From Oceanispirochaeta sp. M1 (GTDB lineage Bacteria > Spirochaetota > Spirochaetia > DSM-2461), in the NCBI RefSeq assembly GCF_003346715.1, contig NZ_QQPQ01000016.1, forward strand, positions 1-64,000: a DNA stretch of 64,000 nucleotides. The letters run 5' to 3'. This document shows, piece by piece, positions 45,867 through 54,217 of this stretch; position 1 is the stretch's first letter, and each line of letters begins with the position of its first letter. The notes below the pieces were generated by a model. It ran no database searches. It was not told where the DNA came from and saw only the letters and a list, made by a program, of their open reading frames with translations. The translations under genes and the position numbers were made by a program.

Positions 45867-46591
45867 TACATACAATAGTGACCCTCCATAGCGGCGCTCT
45901 CGATAAAACACCAAACAGCCAGGAATACCTTGATCTTGCAGCAGAAATGAAACCCGACGTGGTTGAAGTAGATGTCCGCTGTACTTCTGACGGCATAGTG
46001 GTCCTGCACCATGACCCGGATGTAAAGGATACTGCACAGAGTTTAGTCATTGCTGAAAACAGCCTGAGAGAGCTAAAAGTTCTTTCTCAGGACTTACTGA
46101 CCCTCTCTGAGGCAATGATATTCTGCAAAAAACATAAACTTTTTATGAATCTCGATTTAAAAGAGAGCAATGCAGCAGACGCAGTGATCAGGGTGATCAA
46201 AGAGCAAGATATGGCAAGGGATATACTTTTTTCCGGCTGTGGTAAAAAAGAAATTCTCCATATCAGAAAAAATCTGCCCGAAGCCAGAGTTCTTCTGAAT
46301 GTGGAGGATGACGAGCTGAACTGTGATGGGAGTCAGTACAGTGATGCCGTGGTTAGAAATGTATATAATGCCTCTGAATGGGGTTGCTGCGGGCTGAATA
46401 TCAATCATCAATATTGCAAAAATGAGCTTGTAAATTATGCACGAACCCGCAGTCTTCCACTGATGATATGGACTGTGGATGACGAAGAAAAGCTCAGACA
46501 TTTCATCTCTCTCGGTGTCTATTCAATAACGACAAACCGTATAGATCTTTTTCATATGATCCAGCAGGAGTTTGAGGAAAAAATCAGATAA
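45863..46591 (+). CDS. Glycerophosphodiester phosphodiesterase-like protein (UgpQ-like)
   Basis: GDPD-family protein of 242 residues, usually hydrolysing glycerophosphodiesters to glycerol-3-phosphate and an alcohol. The metal-binding pattern E35-x-D37 (VEVDV) and His50-Asp51 (LHHDP) are present, as is late GLNINHQY and IWTVDDEEKL. The canonical HRGxxxxxPENT start is altered: His9 is followed by Ser, not Arg, and PENT is replaced by TPNSQ. Substrate or activity may therefore differ from UgpQ. Overlap with the permease ties it to the imported compound. Confidence 0.8.
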   Translation: MIHTIVTLHSGALDKTPNSQEYLDLAAEMKPDVVEVDVRCTSDGIVVLHHDPDVKDTAQSLVIAENSLRELKVLSQDLLTLSEAMIFCKKHKLFMNLDLKESNAADAVIRVIKEQDMARDILFSGCGKKEILHIRKNLPEARVLLNVEDDELNCDGSQYSDAVVRNVYNASEWGCCGLNINHQYCKNELVNYARTRSLPLMIWTVDDEEKLRHFISLGVYSITTNRIDLFHMIQQEFEEKIR

Positions 46592-46613
46592 TAAACAGAG
46601 TCTGATATTTTTC

Positions 46614-46642
46614 TTTACAATTCCTCGGAAAGGGTTTATGTT
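46614..46642 (+). promoter_or_regulatory. Promoter of the PfkB gene
   Basis: TTTACA (46614-46619) and TATGTT (46637-46642), spacer 17, ending one base before operator O3. Confidence 0.55.
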
Positions 46643-46643
46643 G

Positions 46644-46663
46644 TTACGCACACGTGTGAGCGA
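46644..46663. promoter_or_regulatory. LacI-type operator O3
   Basis: TTACGCACACGTGTGAGCGA shares 17 of its first 17 bases with O1 at 40525-40541. It directly follows the PfkB -10 box, the same geometry as O2 at the importer operon. Confidence 0.8.
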
Positions 46664-46740
46664 TATACTGTATTATATAAAAGTTACAAACAGGGTATGT
46701 GACCCTGCTCAGAATAGAATAAGATTTACTGGAGTTTAGA

Positions 46741-47619
46741 ATGAAATATGATATAACAATGGTTGGGCATATATCCAAGGATATAATGATCTATAAAGAA
46801 GACGAAAATCGTTTTACAGGGGGACCTGTAATTTATTCTTCAATAGCAGCTGCCCGTACCGGCAAAAAAATCAGAGTAATTACAAAAGCTGCTGCCGAAG
46901 ATGATCAGGCCCTTAACATCATGCGGGATCAGAAAGTAGATGTCACAAGGATGGATTCAAAGGCCACAACAAGTATAGAAAATATATATTTTACAGCAGA
47001 CAAAGAACGTCGGCAGGTTACCCTCCTCTCACAGGCCGATTTTTTCGAAGTAAAAGACTTTCCATCAACAGAAAGCCGGATATTCCACCTGGCGGGCCTG
47101 TTCAAAAATGAAATACCCGATGACTTCATCCCCTATTTTGCAGAAAAAGGCGATGTTGCTGTGGATGCTCAGGGACTGCTGCGCTGCAATGAAGAGGGAG
47201 AACTCAATTTCCGAAACTGGGATCAGGCTGAAAAGCTGATGCCCCTGATAAGCTATATGAAAACAGATGCTGCAGAGGCTGAAATTATGACAGGCCTCAA
47301 AGACAGGGAAGAAGCAGCTAAGAAACTGGCCGCTCTGGGAGCCCGTGAGGTGATGGTAACTCATAACAATGAAGTGCTTGTCCTTGTGGACGGTGAATTC
47401 TATAGAGCTCCCTACAATCCTGCAAACCTCTCCGGAAGAACAGGACGCGGTGATACAACCTTCGCTGCATACATGGCTAAACGCCTGGATGCTGATCCCC
47501 GTGAGGCGGTATATTATGCAGCAGCTCTTTGTTCTATTAAAATGGAATCACCTGGACCTTTCAGTAAAACAGAAAAAGATGTTTACAAACGGATGGAAGA
47601 GATAGGATTTAAAAAATAA
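46741..47619 (+). CDS. PfkB-family carbohydrate kinase
   Basis: Sugar or nucleoside kinase of 292 residues. The N-terminal region has the MVGHISKDIMIY strand and a GGPVIYSSIAAARTG substrate motif. The C-terminal signature GRTGRGDTTFAAYMAKRL contains the catalytic Asp in GRGD. The substrate is unknown. Operator O3 upstream places it in the regulon of the LacI protein at 40623-41633 rather than with the UgpB-like operon that precedes it. Confidence 0.9.
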   Translation: MKYDITMVGHISKDIMIYKEDENRFTGGPVIYSSIAAARTGKKIRVITKAAAEDDQALNIMRDQKVDVTRMDSKATTSIENIYFTADKERRQVTLLSQADFFEVKDFPSTESRIFHLAGLFKNEIPDDFIPYFAEKGDVAVDAQGLLRCNEEGELNFRNWDQAEKLMPLISYMKTDAAEAEIMTGLKDREEAAKKLAALGAREVMVTHNNEVLVLVDGEFYRAPYNPANLSGRTGRGDTTFAAYMAKRLDADPREAVYYAAALCSIKMESPGPFSKTEKDVYKRMEEIGFKK

Positions 47620-47631
47620 TCCATACAGAAC

Positions 47632-47665
47632 AAAAAAAAATGCCGGTAAAAGCCGGCATTTTTTA
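47632..47665. terminator. Rho-independent terminator
   Basis: A-run, then TGCCGG and CCGGCA pairing around a six-base loop, then a T-run. Structure works on both strands. It separates the kinase from the phosphate transporter gene. Confidence 0.88.
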
Positions 47666-47698
47666 TATTATTTAATTTTTTTTTTGAGGAGTTGGTGA

Positions 47699-49336
47699 AT
47701 GAGTGTTTGGAATTTATTTTCGCTTGTCGGCGGTTTAGCGATCTTTCTGTACGGGATGATGGAGATGAACAAACATCTGACATCCATAGCAGGCAGCAAA
47801 ATGAAATCCATCATGTTGAGGCTGACAAAGGGACCGGCCCGGGGATATATGACCGGATTGGGTATTACCATTGTGAATCAGTCCTCCTCAGCTACCACAG
47901 TCCTGGAAGCCGCCCTTGTGGGTGCCGGGCTGATGACATTTCAGCAGAGTCTGGCTGTAACACTGGGTGCAGAGCTTGGTTCCACCTTTCTGCCTCAGCT
48001 GATTGCTTTTCCCTCTATTACTAAATTCTCCACACTGATTGTCTTTGCCGGTTTTATGATGAATATAACGGTAAAAAGTAAAAAAAACCGTCATATTGCA
48101 ATGACGATTTTTACCTTCGGACTGTTATTTATGGGAATGGATATGATGTCTTCCTCCCTCAAGCCTCTCAGGACATATGAACCTTTTATCAATCTGATGA
48201 AAAATATTGAGACTCCCATACTGGGGATTCTCCTGGGAATGGTCTTCACAATGATTATTCAGTCCTCAGGAGCAACAACCAGTATTACAATTGCCATGGC
48301 CCTTTCCGGAACAATATCTCTTGAACAGGCTATCCCAATAAACCTGGGAGCGGCTGTAGGTACCTGTATCACCGCAGTACTGGGTAGTATAACCCTCAAC
48401 TGGGAGGCAAAAAGGTCTGCCTATATACATATTTTGTTTCAGGTGATCGGAGCGCTCTGGGTCTTTATTCTTTTATGTATCCCCTTTCAGGGAGAGCGAT
48501 TCTATATCTGGTGGGTTAAATGGTTTACATCCAATGTTCTTCATACAGAGAGCCTGGCACGTCAGATTGCCATGGGTTTCACTTTTATGCCTATAATCAA
48601 TCACCTTATAGTATTCCCCAACCTGAAGCTGATTCTCCGTCTGTTTAATAAGATATTTCCCGAGAGAGAAGCTCCCGAACCCTTTGGAGCCAAATACATC
48701 AAGAAAAAACTTATTGAACAGGGTGTTGAAATTTCCCTGATGATGACAAAAAAAGAGATTATCAGAGAGACTGATTATATCCATCGCATGATACTGGAGA
48801 TGAAAACAGCATTCAGAAGCAAAGACCCCACAGTATTTGAAAGAGTTAACGAACTGGACTGCAAAGTTGATACTCTGCATAAAATTATCATTCCATTTCT
48901 GGCAAGAGTGTCCCAGGAAGAGATGAGTGCAGAAGAATCAGAGCGCTGCATGAACTATATGTATATACAGAATGAACTTGAGTCCATCGGAGATGTTATA
49001 GATAAAAATATCATGAGCCTGGCCACAAAGAAAATTGATCAGAACCTGATCTTTTCAGAAGAGGGATTTCATGAACTGGAACATTTCATTTTCAAGGTGA
49101 ATAAAAACTTTGAAAACCTGGTTGATGCCCTTAAGGATGATGATACTGATATTTCAAAGGGTATTCTGAACTCGTATAAGAAGAAGGAAGAGGAAAAGTA
49201 CAAGCGATATCATATTGAACGTCTCTATAAGGGACAGGTTGAATCCATCGCTACTTCATCAGTACACCTGGATCTGATTTCCTACTTCGCCAGAATCAAT
49301 AACCATATAGCCTATATTGCAAAAAGAATAAATTAG
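47699..49336 (+). CDS. Na/Pi cotransporter family protein with PhoU-like domain
   Basis: Membrane protein of 545 residues of the NptA/YjbB class. Two repeats carry the QSSSATT (about 60-66) and QSSGATT (about 185-191) motifs that line the phosphate site, in an eight- to nine-helix domain ending near residue 310. The cytoplasmic C-terminal part (about 350-545) is helical and PhoU-like. TGAGGAG lies just before the ATG. It is monocistronic between two hairpins. Role: sodium-coupled phosphate movement or its control. Confidence 0.9.
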   Translation: MSVWNLFSLVGGLAIFLYGMMEMNKHLTSIAGSKMKSIMLRLTKGPARGYMTGLGITIVNQSSSATTVLEAALVGAGLMTFQQSLAVTLGAELGSTFLPQLIAFPSITKFSTLIVFAGFMMNITVKSKKNRHIAMTIFTFGLLFMGMDMMSSSLKPLRTYEPFINLMKNIETPILGILLGMVFTMIIQSSGATTSITIAMALSGTISLEQAIPINLGAAVGTCITAVLGSITLNWEAKRSAYIHILFQVIGALWVFILLCIPFQGERFYIWWVKWFTSNVLHTESLARQIAMGFTFMPIINHLIVFPNLKLILRLFNKIFPEREAPEPFGAKYIKKKLIEQGVEISLMMTKKEIIRETDYIHRMILEMKTAFRSKDPTVFERVNELDCKVDTLHKIIIPFLARVSQEEMSAEESERCMNYMYIQNELESIGDVIDKNIMSLATKKIDQNLIFSEEGFHELEHFIFKVNKNFENLVDALKDDDTDISKGILNSYKKKEEEKYKRYHIERLYKGQVESIATSSVHLDLISYFARINNHIAYIAKRIN

Positions 49337-49348
49337 CAGCGCAAATAT

Positions 49349-49371
49349 CCCCGGCCGTCTCTTGGCCGGGG
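49349..49371 (+). terminator. GC-rich hairpin after the Na/Pi transporter
   Basis: CCCCGGCC and GGCCGGGG pair perfectly around a 7-base loop, 13 bases after the stop. No T-run follows. The rest of the gap up to 49729 shows nothing I can support. Confidence 0.55.
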
Positions 49372-49729
49372 AAGACCTAAGTGAAAATACATTAGCTCTA
49401 AAACGATTTTTTGTAATTTCATCAAATTTATTTACAGGCTCGGCTCTTATAAGTGCCGTTTCTAATTTTGTTATTAAAATCACGACTATCACAGAGCCAG
49501 CTAATAACTTCATTAACCTCAGAATAGGGGTTTCCTGGAAATAATTAGAACCATCAAATTCCTGAAGATCTTTACAAAATATATAAAACTTAAATTACTT
49601 AATTGCACAATCTACTTTACAGAAGACATCTTGTACTAATCCACCTACAGTAGTGCCCTTTATCCTTCAGATCTTAAGTTTTTTAATGCTGCATTATTGT
49701 AATTCTATACCAATCAAAGGAGATGTATT

Positions 49730-49765
49730 ATGAATAAGTACACAAGACAACTTCAGAAAGGGTAA
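49730..49765 (+). pseudogene. Eleven-codon gene start with strong ribosome site (remnant)
   Basis: AAAGGAGATGTATT stands before an ATG that opens MNKYTRQLQKG and then a TAA. The site is as good as any in the window, yet the frame is tiny and collides with the 3' end of the fucosidase gene seven bases later. It looks like the preserved 5' end of a deleted gene. The sequence recalls the start of DUF3788-like proteins, from memory and unverified. Confidence 0.4.
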
Positions 49766-49771
49766 TAACAT

Positions 49772-51028
49772 TTACAATAAATACCATTCAATAATTGCAA
49801 CCCTCACAACATGATTTTCCCCATATGGAAAACCTGTACAGTTTATAGCAAGACAATCTTCCTCATCCTCCCATTTAAGCTTTTCATTATTATCCATCCA
49901 ATGAAGAGAATGGACAGGTCTATCCCATTTAAAAATTTTGCGTACAGAAATATCTTTCTTATTACGAGTAACATTATCAAGTCCAGCTATTCCTAATTCA
50001 TGACAAAAGTAATATCCCCGACATGCATTTGCATCCTCTAACAGGAAATCTTTTCCAGAACAAGAATAATTCATAGGGCGTCCTTTTCGAATAGCATCCC
50101 CATAAATTTCCATCCATCTACCGATTTTATTTATTAAGGCCAAATCCATCTCTTCCAGGCTACCATCAGCAAGCGGTCCCATATTCAAAGTATAAACAGC
50201 TCCAAAACGACGGCTTTGCACCAGACCTTCAATGATTTCCTTACCGCTTTTGAAATTGAAATCTCTACAGCTCCAACTCCAATGATCATTAAATGTTAAC
50301 CACCGAAGGGCCGCAATATTATCTCCGTACGTAATATTTTCTTCACATATAGCATGTTGTTCAAATGTCACAGCATCAATTTCATGATGATCCCTAACTC
50401 CAGGACGTTCCAAACCAGTGTTATCCATGATAATTGCATCTGGTTGATGTTTTCGAATCATTCCATATAAACGATCATACTTACAATCCATATCAGGACG
50501 GCTCCAGTTACCATCAAATATAAAGCCTCCAACTTGTCCATAATTAGAACAAAGGATTTCAACTGATTCGTAAAGGTAATCAAGATAGTTATCAAATTCC
50601 GTATTATCCAGTTCCATAGTAGTCTTGCCATTCCACTGCCAATCGAGTGTTGTGTGATATAATATTGGAAGGATGCCTTCATCATTGCAAGCTGAAACAA
50701 ACTCCTTTATCAAGTCTCTATTAGCAGAAGAATGGGGAGCATCAAAATCATTTAATCCATTAGTATCATATAATGAAAAACCATCATGATGTCTTGTTGT
50801 CAGTATGATAAATCCAGCTCCGTTTTTGCGAGCCAGAGAAGCAATACTCTGAGGATCAAAACCAGCTGCATTAAAATCGCTTATTCTCTTTTTATAACTT
50901 GCTATATCGAGGTTGTGCGCATACTGTACCCACTCTCCTCTCTCGTACAAGGAATATAGCCCCCAGTGTAGAACCAATCCAAATCCAAGATCTGAGAATT
51001 TTCTAATTCTTCTTTGTTTATCATTCAT
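49772..51028 (-). CDS. GH29 alpha-L-fucosidase
   Basis: Glycosidase of 418 residues. N-terminal HWGLYSLYERGEW and TTRHHDGFSLYD are typical GH29 barrel motifs. The expected nucleophile Asp is in GGFIFDGNW. LTFNDHWSWSCRDF and GPLADGSLEE follow near the end of the barrel. No signal peptide is seen, so it should act in the cytoplasm on imported fucosylated oligosaccharides. The C-terminal beta domain is short. It is the last gene of an importer operon, six bases after the permease. Confidence 0.9.
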   Translation of the reverse strand: MNDKQRRIRKFSDLGFGLVLHWGLYSLYERGEWVQYAHNLDIASYKKRISDFNAAGFDPQSIASLARKNGAGFIILTTRHHDGFSLYDTNGLNDFDAPHSSANRDLIKEFVSACNDEGILPILYHTTLDWQWNGKTTMELDNTEFDNYLDYLYESVEILCSNYGQVGGFIFDGNWSRPDMDCKYDRLYGMIRKHQPDAIIMDNTGLERPGVRDHHEIDAVTFEQHAICEENITYGDNIAALRWLTFNDHWSWSCRDFNFKSGKEIIEGLVQSRRFGAVYTLNMGPLADGSLEEMDLALINKIGRWMEIYGDAIRKGRPMNYSCSGKDFLLEDANACRGYYFCHELGIAGLDNVTRNKKDISVRKIFKWDRPVHSLHWMDNNEKLKWEDEEDCLAINCTGFPYGENHVVRVAIIEWYLL

Positions 51029-51034
51029 AATTGA

Positions 51035-51859
51035 TCATCCTTTCACTGCACCTTGTGTCATTCCTGCGATTATATATTTTTGTACAAATAAGTATAAAAT
51101 TGAAATTGGCAATGCTGTCAAAATAAGACAGGCAAATACAAGATTCCACTGCCTCATGTATTGTCCGAAGAAATTGAATACCAGCAGAGGCATTGTCCAT
51201 TTATCAGAAGAGCTGAAAAAGTAAATAGGAATCTGAAAATCATTCCAGACATTCATGGCTATAAAAACAACACTTGTCAGAAGAATGGATCGCAATAAAG
51301 GCATGATAATCTGCCAGAACATCCTCAAAGGAGAACAGCCGTCTAGAATGGCTGCTTCATCAAGCTCTCTTGGAATGGTTTTGACAAAACCGGTCACAAG
51401 AAATAGACTCCAGGGGATAAAACGAGCTAAATATAAGAAGATTCCGCTCCAGTAACTCCCGTAGAGATTAAAAGTTCTAATCAGAACTACTGTTGGAATA
51501 ACAGATAGCGGAGCAATGATTCCAAGCATAAATGAAAGAAAAACTATTTTCATTGCTTTAGAATCTCTACGTGCTATTACAAAAGCAGCTGGTGCTGAAA
51601 ACAGTAAGACAAATATGGTAGAGACTGTTGTTAGAAATACACTATTAAAAAAAGAACGTAAGAATGAACTCTCTGAAATTACATGTATATATGCTTTAAA
51701 CTGCCAAGGGTCCGGAAAAGAGAGAGCAAAATGAGCAGCATCTCCCTTTGTTTTAAATGACCCCAGAACAACCATCAAAATTGGTGACAAAAGTATTAAG
51801 GAGAGAATCCAGAGTAAGATAAACCGGATCATCTTCTTCGAATTATTTAATATCATCAA
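51035..51859 (-). CDS. Sugar ABC transporter permease (MalG type)
   Basis: Permease of 274 residues. EAA loop ELDEAAILDGCSPLRMFWQI; intact C-terminus (QKYIIAGMTQGAVKG). It overlaps the MalF-type permease by four bases and precedes the fucosidase directly. Confidence 0.92.
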   Translation of the reverse strand: MMILNNSKKMIRFILLWILSLILLSPILMVVLGSFKTKGDAAHFALSFPDPWQFKAYIHVISESSFLRSFFNSVFLTTVSTIFVLLFSAPAAFVIARRDSKAMKIVFLSFMLGIIAPLSVIPTVVLIRTFNLYGSYWSGIFLYLARFIPWSLFLVTGFVKTIPRELDEAAILDGCSPLRMFWQIIMPLLRSILLTSVVFIAMNVWNDFQIPIYFFSSSDKWTMPLLVFNFFGQYMRQWNLVFACLILTALPISILYLFVQKYIIAGMTQGAVKG

Positions 51860-52728
51860 TAGGTCACCTCTCTCTTGCTGAGATATGAATACATTGCTGT
51901 CCCCAGAACGAGAGTTATTAGAATTTGAATCATTCCCATAGCTGATGCCCGGCCATAGTAGCCCTGACTATATGACTGATAGACTAATGTCCCAATAACT
52001 TGTGAAGAATATCCAGGTCCTCCTCCTGTAAGTCCAAGAACCTGTTCGAATACATTTAAGCCCCCTATGAAGTTAGAGGTCATATTAATACTCATTGCAG
52101 GCATTAATAATGGTAAAGTAATATTCACTATTTTTTGAAAATAACTGGCTCCATCCATAGATGCTGCTTCGAAAAATGAAGAGGGAATCGATTGCAGGCC
52201 TGCAATGAATATTGCCATGTTAAATCCAGCCCATTTCCAGACATCCATTGTAATGACGGTCCCTAGAACTGTCGATTTCTGTCCCATCCAGTCCTGAACT
52301 AGAAAACTCAGTCCAAAGCTATTCAAAAATCCATTGAGTAATCCATCCATTCGAAAAACAGTCTGAAACATTACTGCCACAATAATTGGGCTGAGAATGG
52401 CCGGTAGATAGAATAGTGTTTTTAAAATTGAACTGGTTCTAAGCGGTGCGATAAGCAGTAGAGCTAAAATCAATCCACATAAAGTTTTCAACAGAGTACT
52501 AAATAGTGCATATTTGATCGTATTCCAAAATGCTGTTTGAAATTGCGGATGTTGAAAAAGAAACAAAAAATTTTTTATTCCAATAAATGAAAGAGTCTGC
52601 TGATACGAACTGTATTGGGTAAATGCCAGAAGAAAACCCATCACTGTCGGGAGTATAAAAAAAAAACCGAAAATAACTAATGCCGGAAGCAGAAAACTGA
52701 TGGGATAGTATCTGTTGTAATTATTCAT
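51856..52728 (-). CDS. Sugar ABC transporter permease (MalF type)
   Basis: Permease of 290 residues. EAA loop SFFEAASMDGASYFQKIVNI and GGGPGYSSQVI signature. It is second in a binding protein, permease, permease, fucosidase operon, which suggests import of fucosylated glycans. Confidence 0.92.
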   Translation of the reverse strand: MNNYNRYYPISFLLPALVIFGFFFILPTVMGFLLAFTQYSSYQQTLSFIGIKNFLFLFQHPQFQTAFWNTIKYALFSTLLKTLCGLILALLLIAPLRTSSILKTLFYLPAILSPIIVAVMFQTVFRMDGLLNGFLNSFGLSFLVQDWMGQKSTVLGTVITMDVWKWAGFNMAIFIAGLQSIPSSFFEAASMDGASYFQKIVNITLPLLMPAMSINMTSNFIGGLNVFEQVLGLTGGGPGYSSQVIGTLVYQSYSQGYYGRASAMGMIQILITLVLGTAMYSYLSKREVTY

Positions 52729-52791
52729 AAATTTTCCTGTAATACGGAACGGACACCCAAAATGAGTATCCGTTCTCCGAAATATTTTACT

Positions 52792-54075
52792 TTACCAGCC
52801 AGCTTGGCCGGTTGTTTCCATATGATTGCCTGCGACGTCATCCCAATATTTCAGGACTTCATCAACATCCATATTCCCTGCTGCATACTCCACATATGCC
52901 CCCCAAAGTTCTCCCCAAAGAGCGCTAAGAGGTGCCATAAAGTCATTCATCTGGTAAACCGTAGCATTATTCTCCATATATTTATTAACCATTGCCATAA
53001 GTTCTGGATTTACATCTCCCCCATTCACATTTTTGAAAGCAGGAAATCCTGGATTCTCATCATAATAAATATCCATATATTCAGAAGATGAATAGAGTTC
53101 AAGGAATTTCAAAGCTCCTTCAATATTATTGGCTTTATTGGGGATGAAAAATCCCTGAACATACGCTCCTGTACTCATTAGGTCATTATCTGTCCATGGG
53201 ATAGGAAAGGCGCCAATTCTGGCTCCTTCTGCTTCTAGACCGGAAATGACCCATTCACCATTATAAACCATTGCTGACTTACCAGAAGCAACTGCAGCAA
53301 GGCCATCATCATATCCTGCAGAAAGATGATCTTGATTGACTAGTTTTTCATCAATTAAAGTTTTAAACTGTTTGAGGACTGCTTTAAATTCAGGGACATC
53401 AGAAAATTTTCTTTTATTTTCCATGATATCACCATATACAGTAGGTCCATCATCTCCCAGTGCTATAGAATAGCCCGCTGTCATGAATATCTGAGTTGTC
53501 CAGGAATCTCGATGATTCATGTATAGAGGGACCACATTCGTATCCGCAATTTTGATTTCCTTTAGAAGATCAACAAACTCATTAAAGGTTTTTGGAGCTG
53601 GATCTTCTATACCGAGTTCATCTAAAAGATCCATATTGTAATAACATGCCCCGAAAAATGAACCGGATTCCTGAGGCATTGCCCAGACTTTTCCTTCTTT
53701 ATCGGTAACCATTCCAGGATTTAACATTTTTGAAACCCATGGCTGATCTGAAAGGTCAACCATCGTTTCTTTTGCTTTCATTGCAAAATATTGCTCAGGA
53801 GCATTCTGCATTAGAACATCAGGGACTTCATTACTTGTGAGTTTTATTTGGATAAGGTTTTGATATTGGTCATCAGGAATGACCTGTATATCGATTTGAA
53901 GTCCTTCTTCTTGTTCCATTTTCAATGCGATAGCCCGATAAGCTTCCTTGAATTTAGCAGAAGAGGTCAATAAACTGACATCCTGAAAATTTTCTTCTTT
54001 CTTATCCTGAACTCCATTTGCCCAGATAAGAGATGCGAGACTAAGACAGACCACTAGGAAAAATATTTTTTTCAT
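52792..54075 (-). CDS. Extracellular sugar-binding protein (SBP family 1)
   Basis: Binding protein of 427 residues. The signal peptide ends SLIWANGVQDKKEE. AAGGAG precedes the ATG. Family 1 features include NEVPDVLMQNAPEQYFAMK and SAMVYNGEWVISGLE. It diverges from the kinase/regulator pair across a gap of 40 to 140 bases, depending on the kinase start. Confidence 0.92.
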   Translation of the reverse strand: MKKIFFLVVCLSLASLIWANGVQDKKEENFQDVSLLTSSAKFKEAYRAIALKMEQEEGLQIDIQVIPDDQYQNLIQIKLTSNEVPDVLMQNAPEQYFAMKAKETMVDLSDQPWVSKMLNPGMVTDKEGKVWAMPQESGSFFGACYYNMDLLDELGIEDPAPKTFNEFVDLLKEIKIADTNVVPLYMNHRDSWTTQIFMTAGYSIALGDDGPTVYGDIMENKRKFSDVPEFKAVLKQFKTLIDEKLVNQDHLSAGYDDGLAAVASGKSAMVYNGEWVISGLEAEGARIGAFPIPWTDNDLMSTGAYVQGFFIPNKANNIEGALKFLELYSSSEYMDIYYDENPGFPAFKNVNGGDVNPELMAMVNKYMENNATVYQMNDFMAPLSALWGELWGAYVEYAAGNMDVDEVLKYWDDVAGNHMETTGQAGW

Positions 54076-54217
54076 AAAAACTCCTTTTCTTCTTTACAAA
54101 GATATTATTTATTATTTGGTTCAATACCTTCATAAGTACATGTACTTTATTCGACTATTATATGGACATTTTAGTTTCTCTCTTTCTTCTGATCTGATGG
54201 TGGTATATATTTTCACT

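Noticed and set aside
49362-49544. 60-codon plus-strand frame after the Na/Pi transporter
   Set aside because: It starts inside the GC-rich hairpin, lacks a ribosome site and matches nothing I know.
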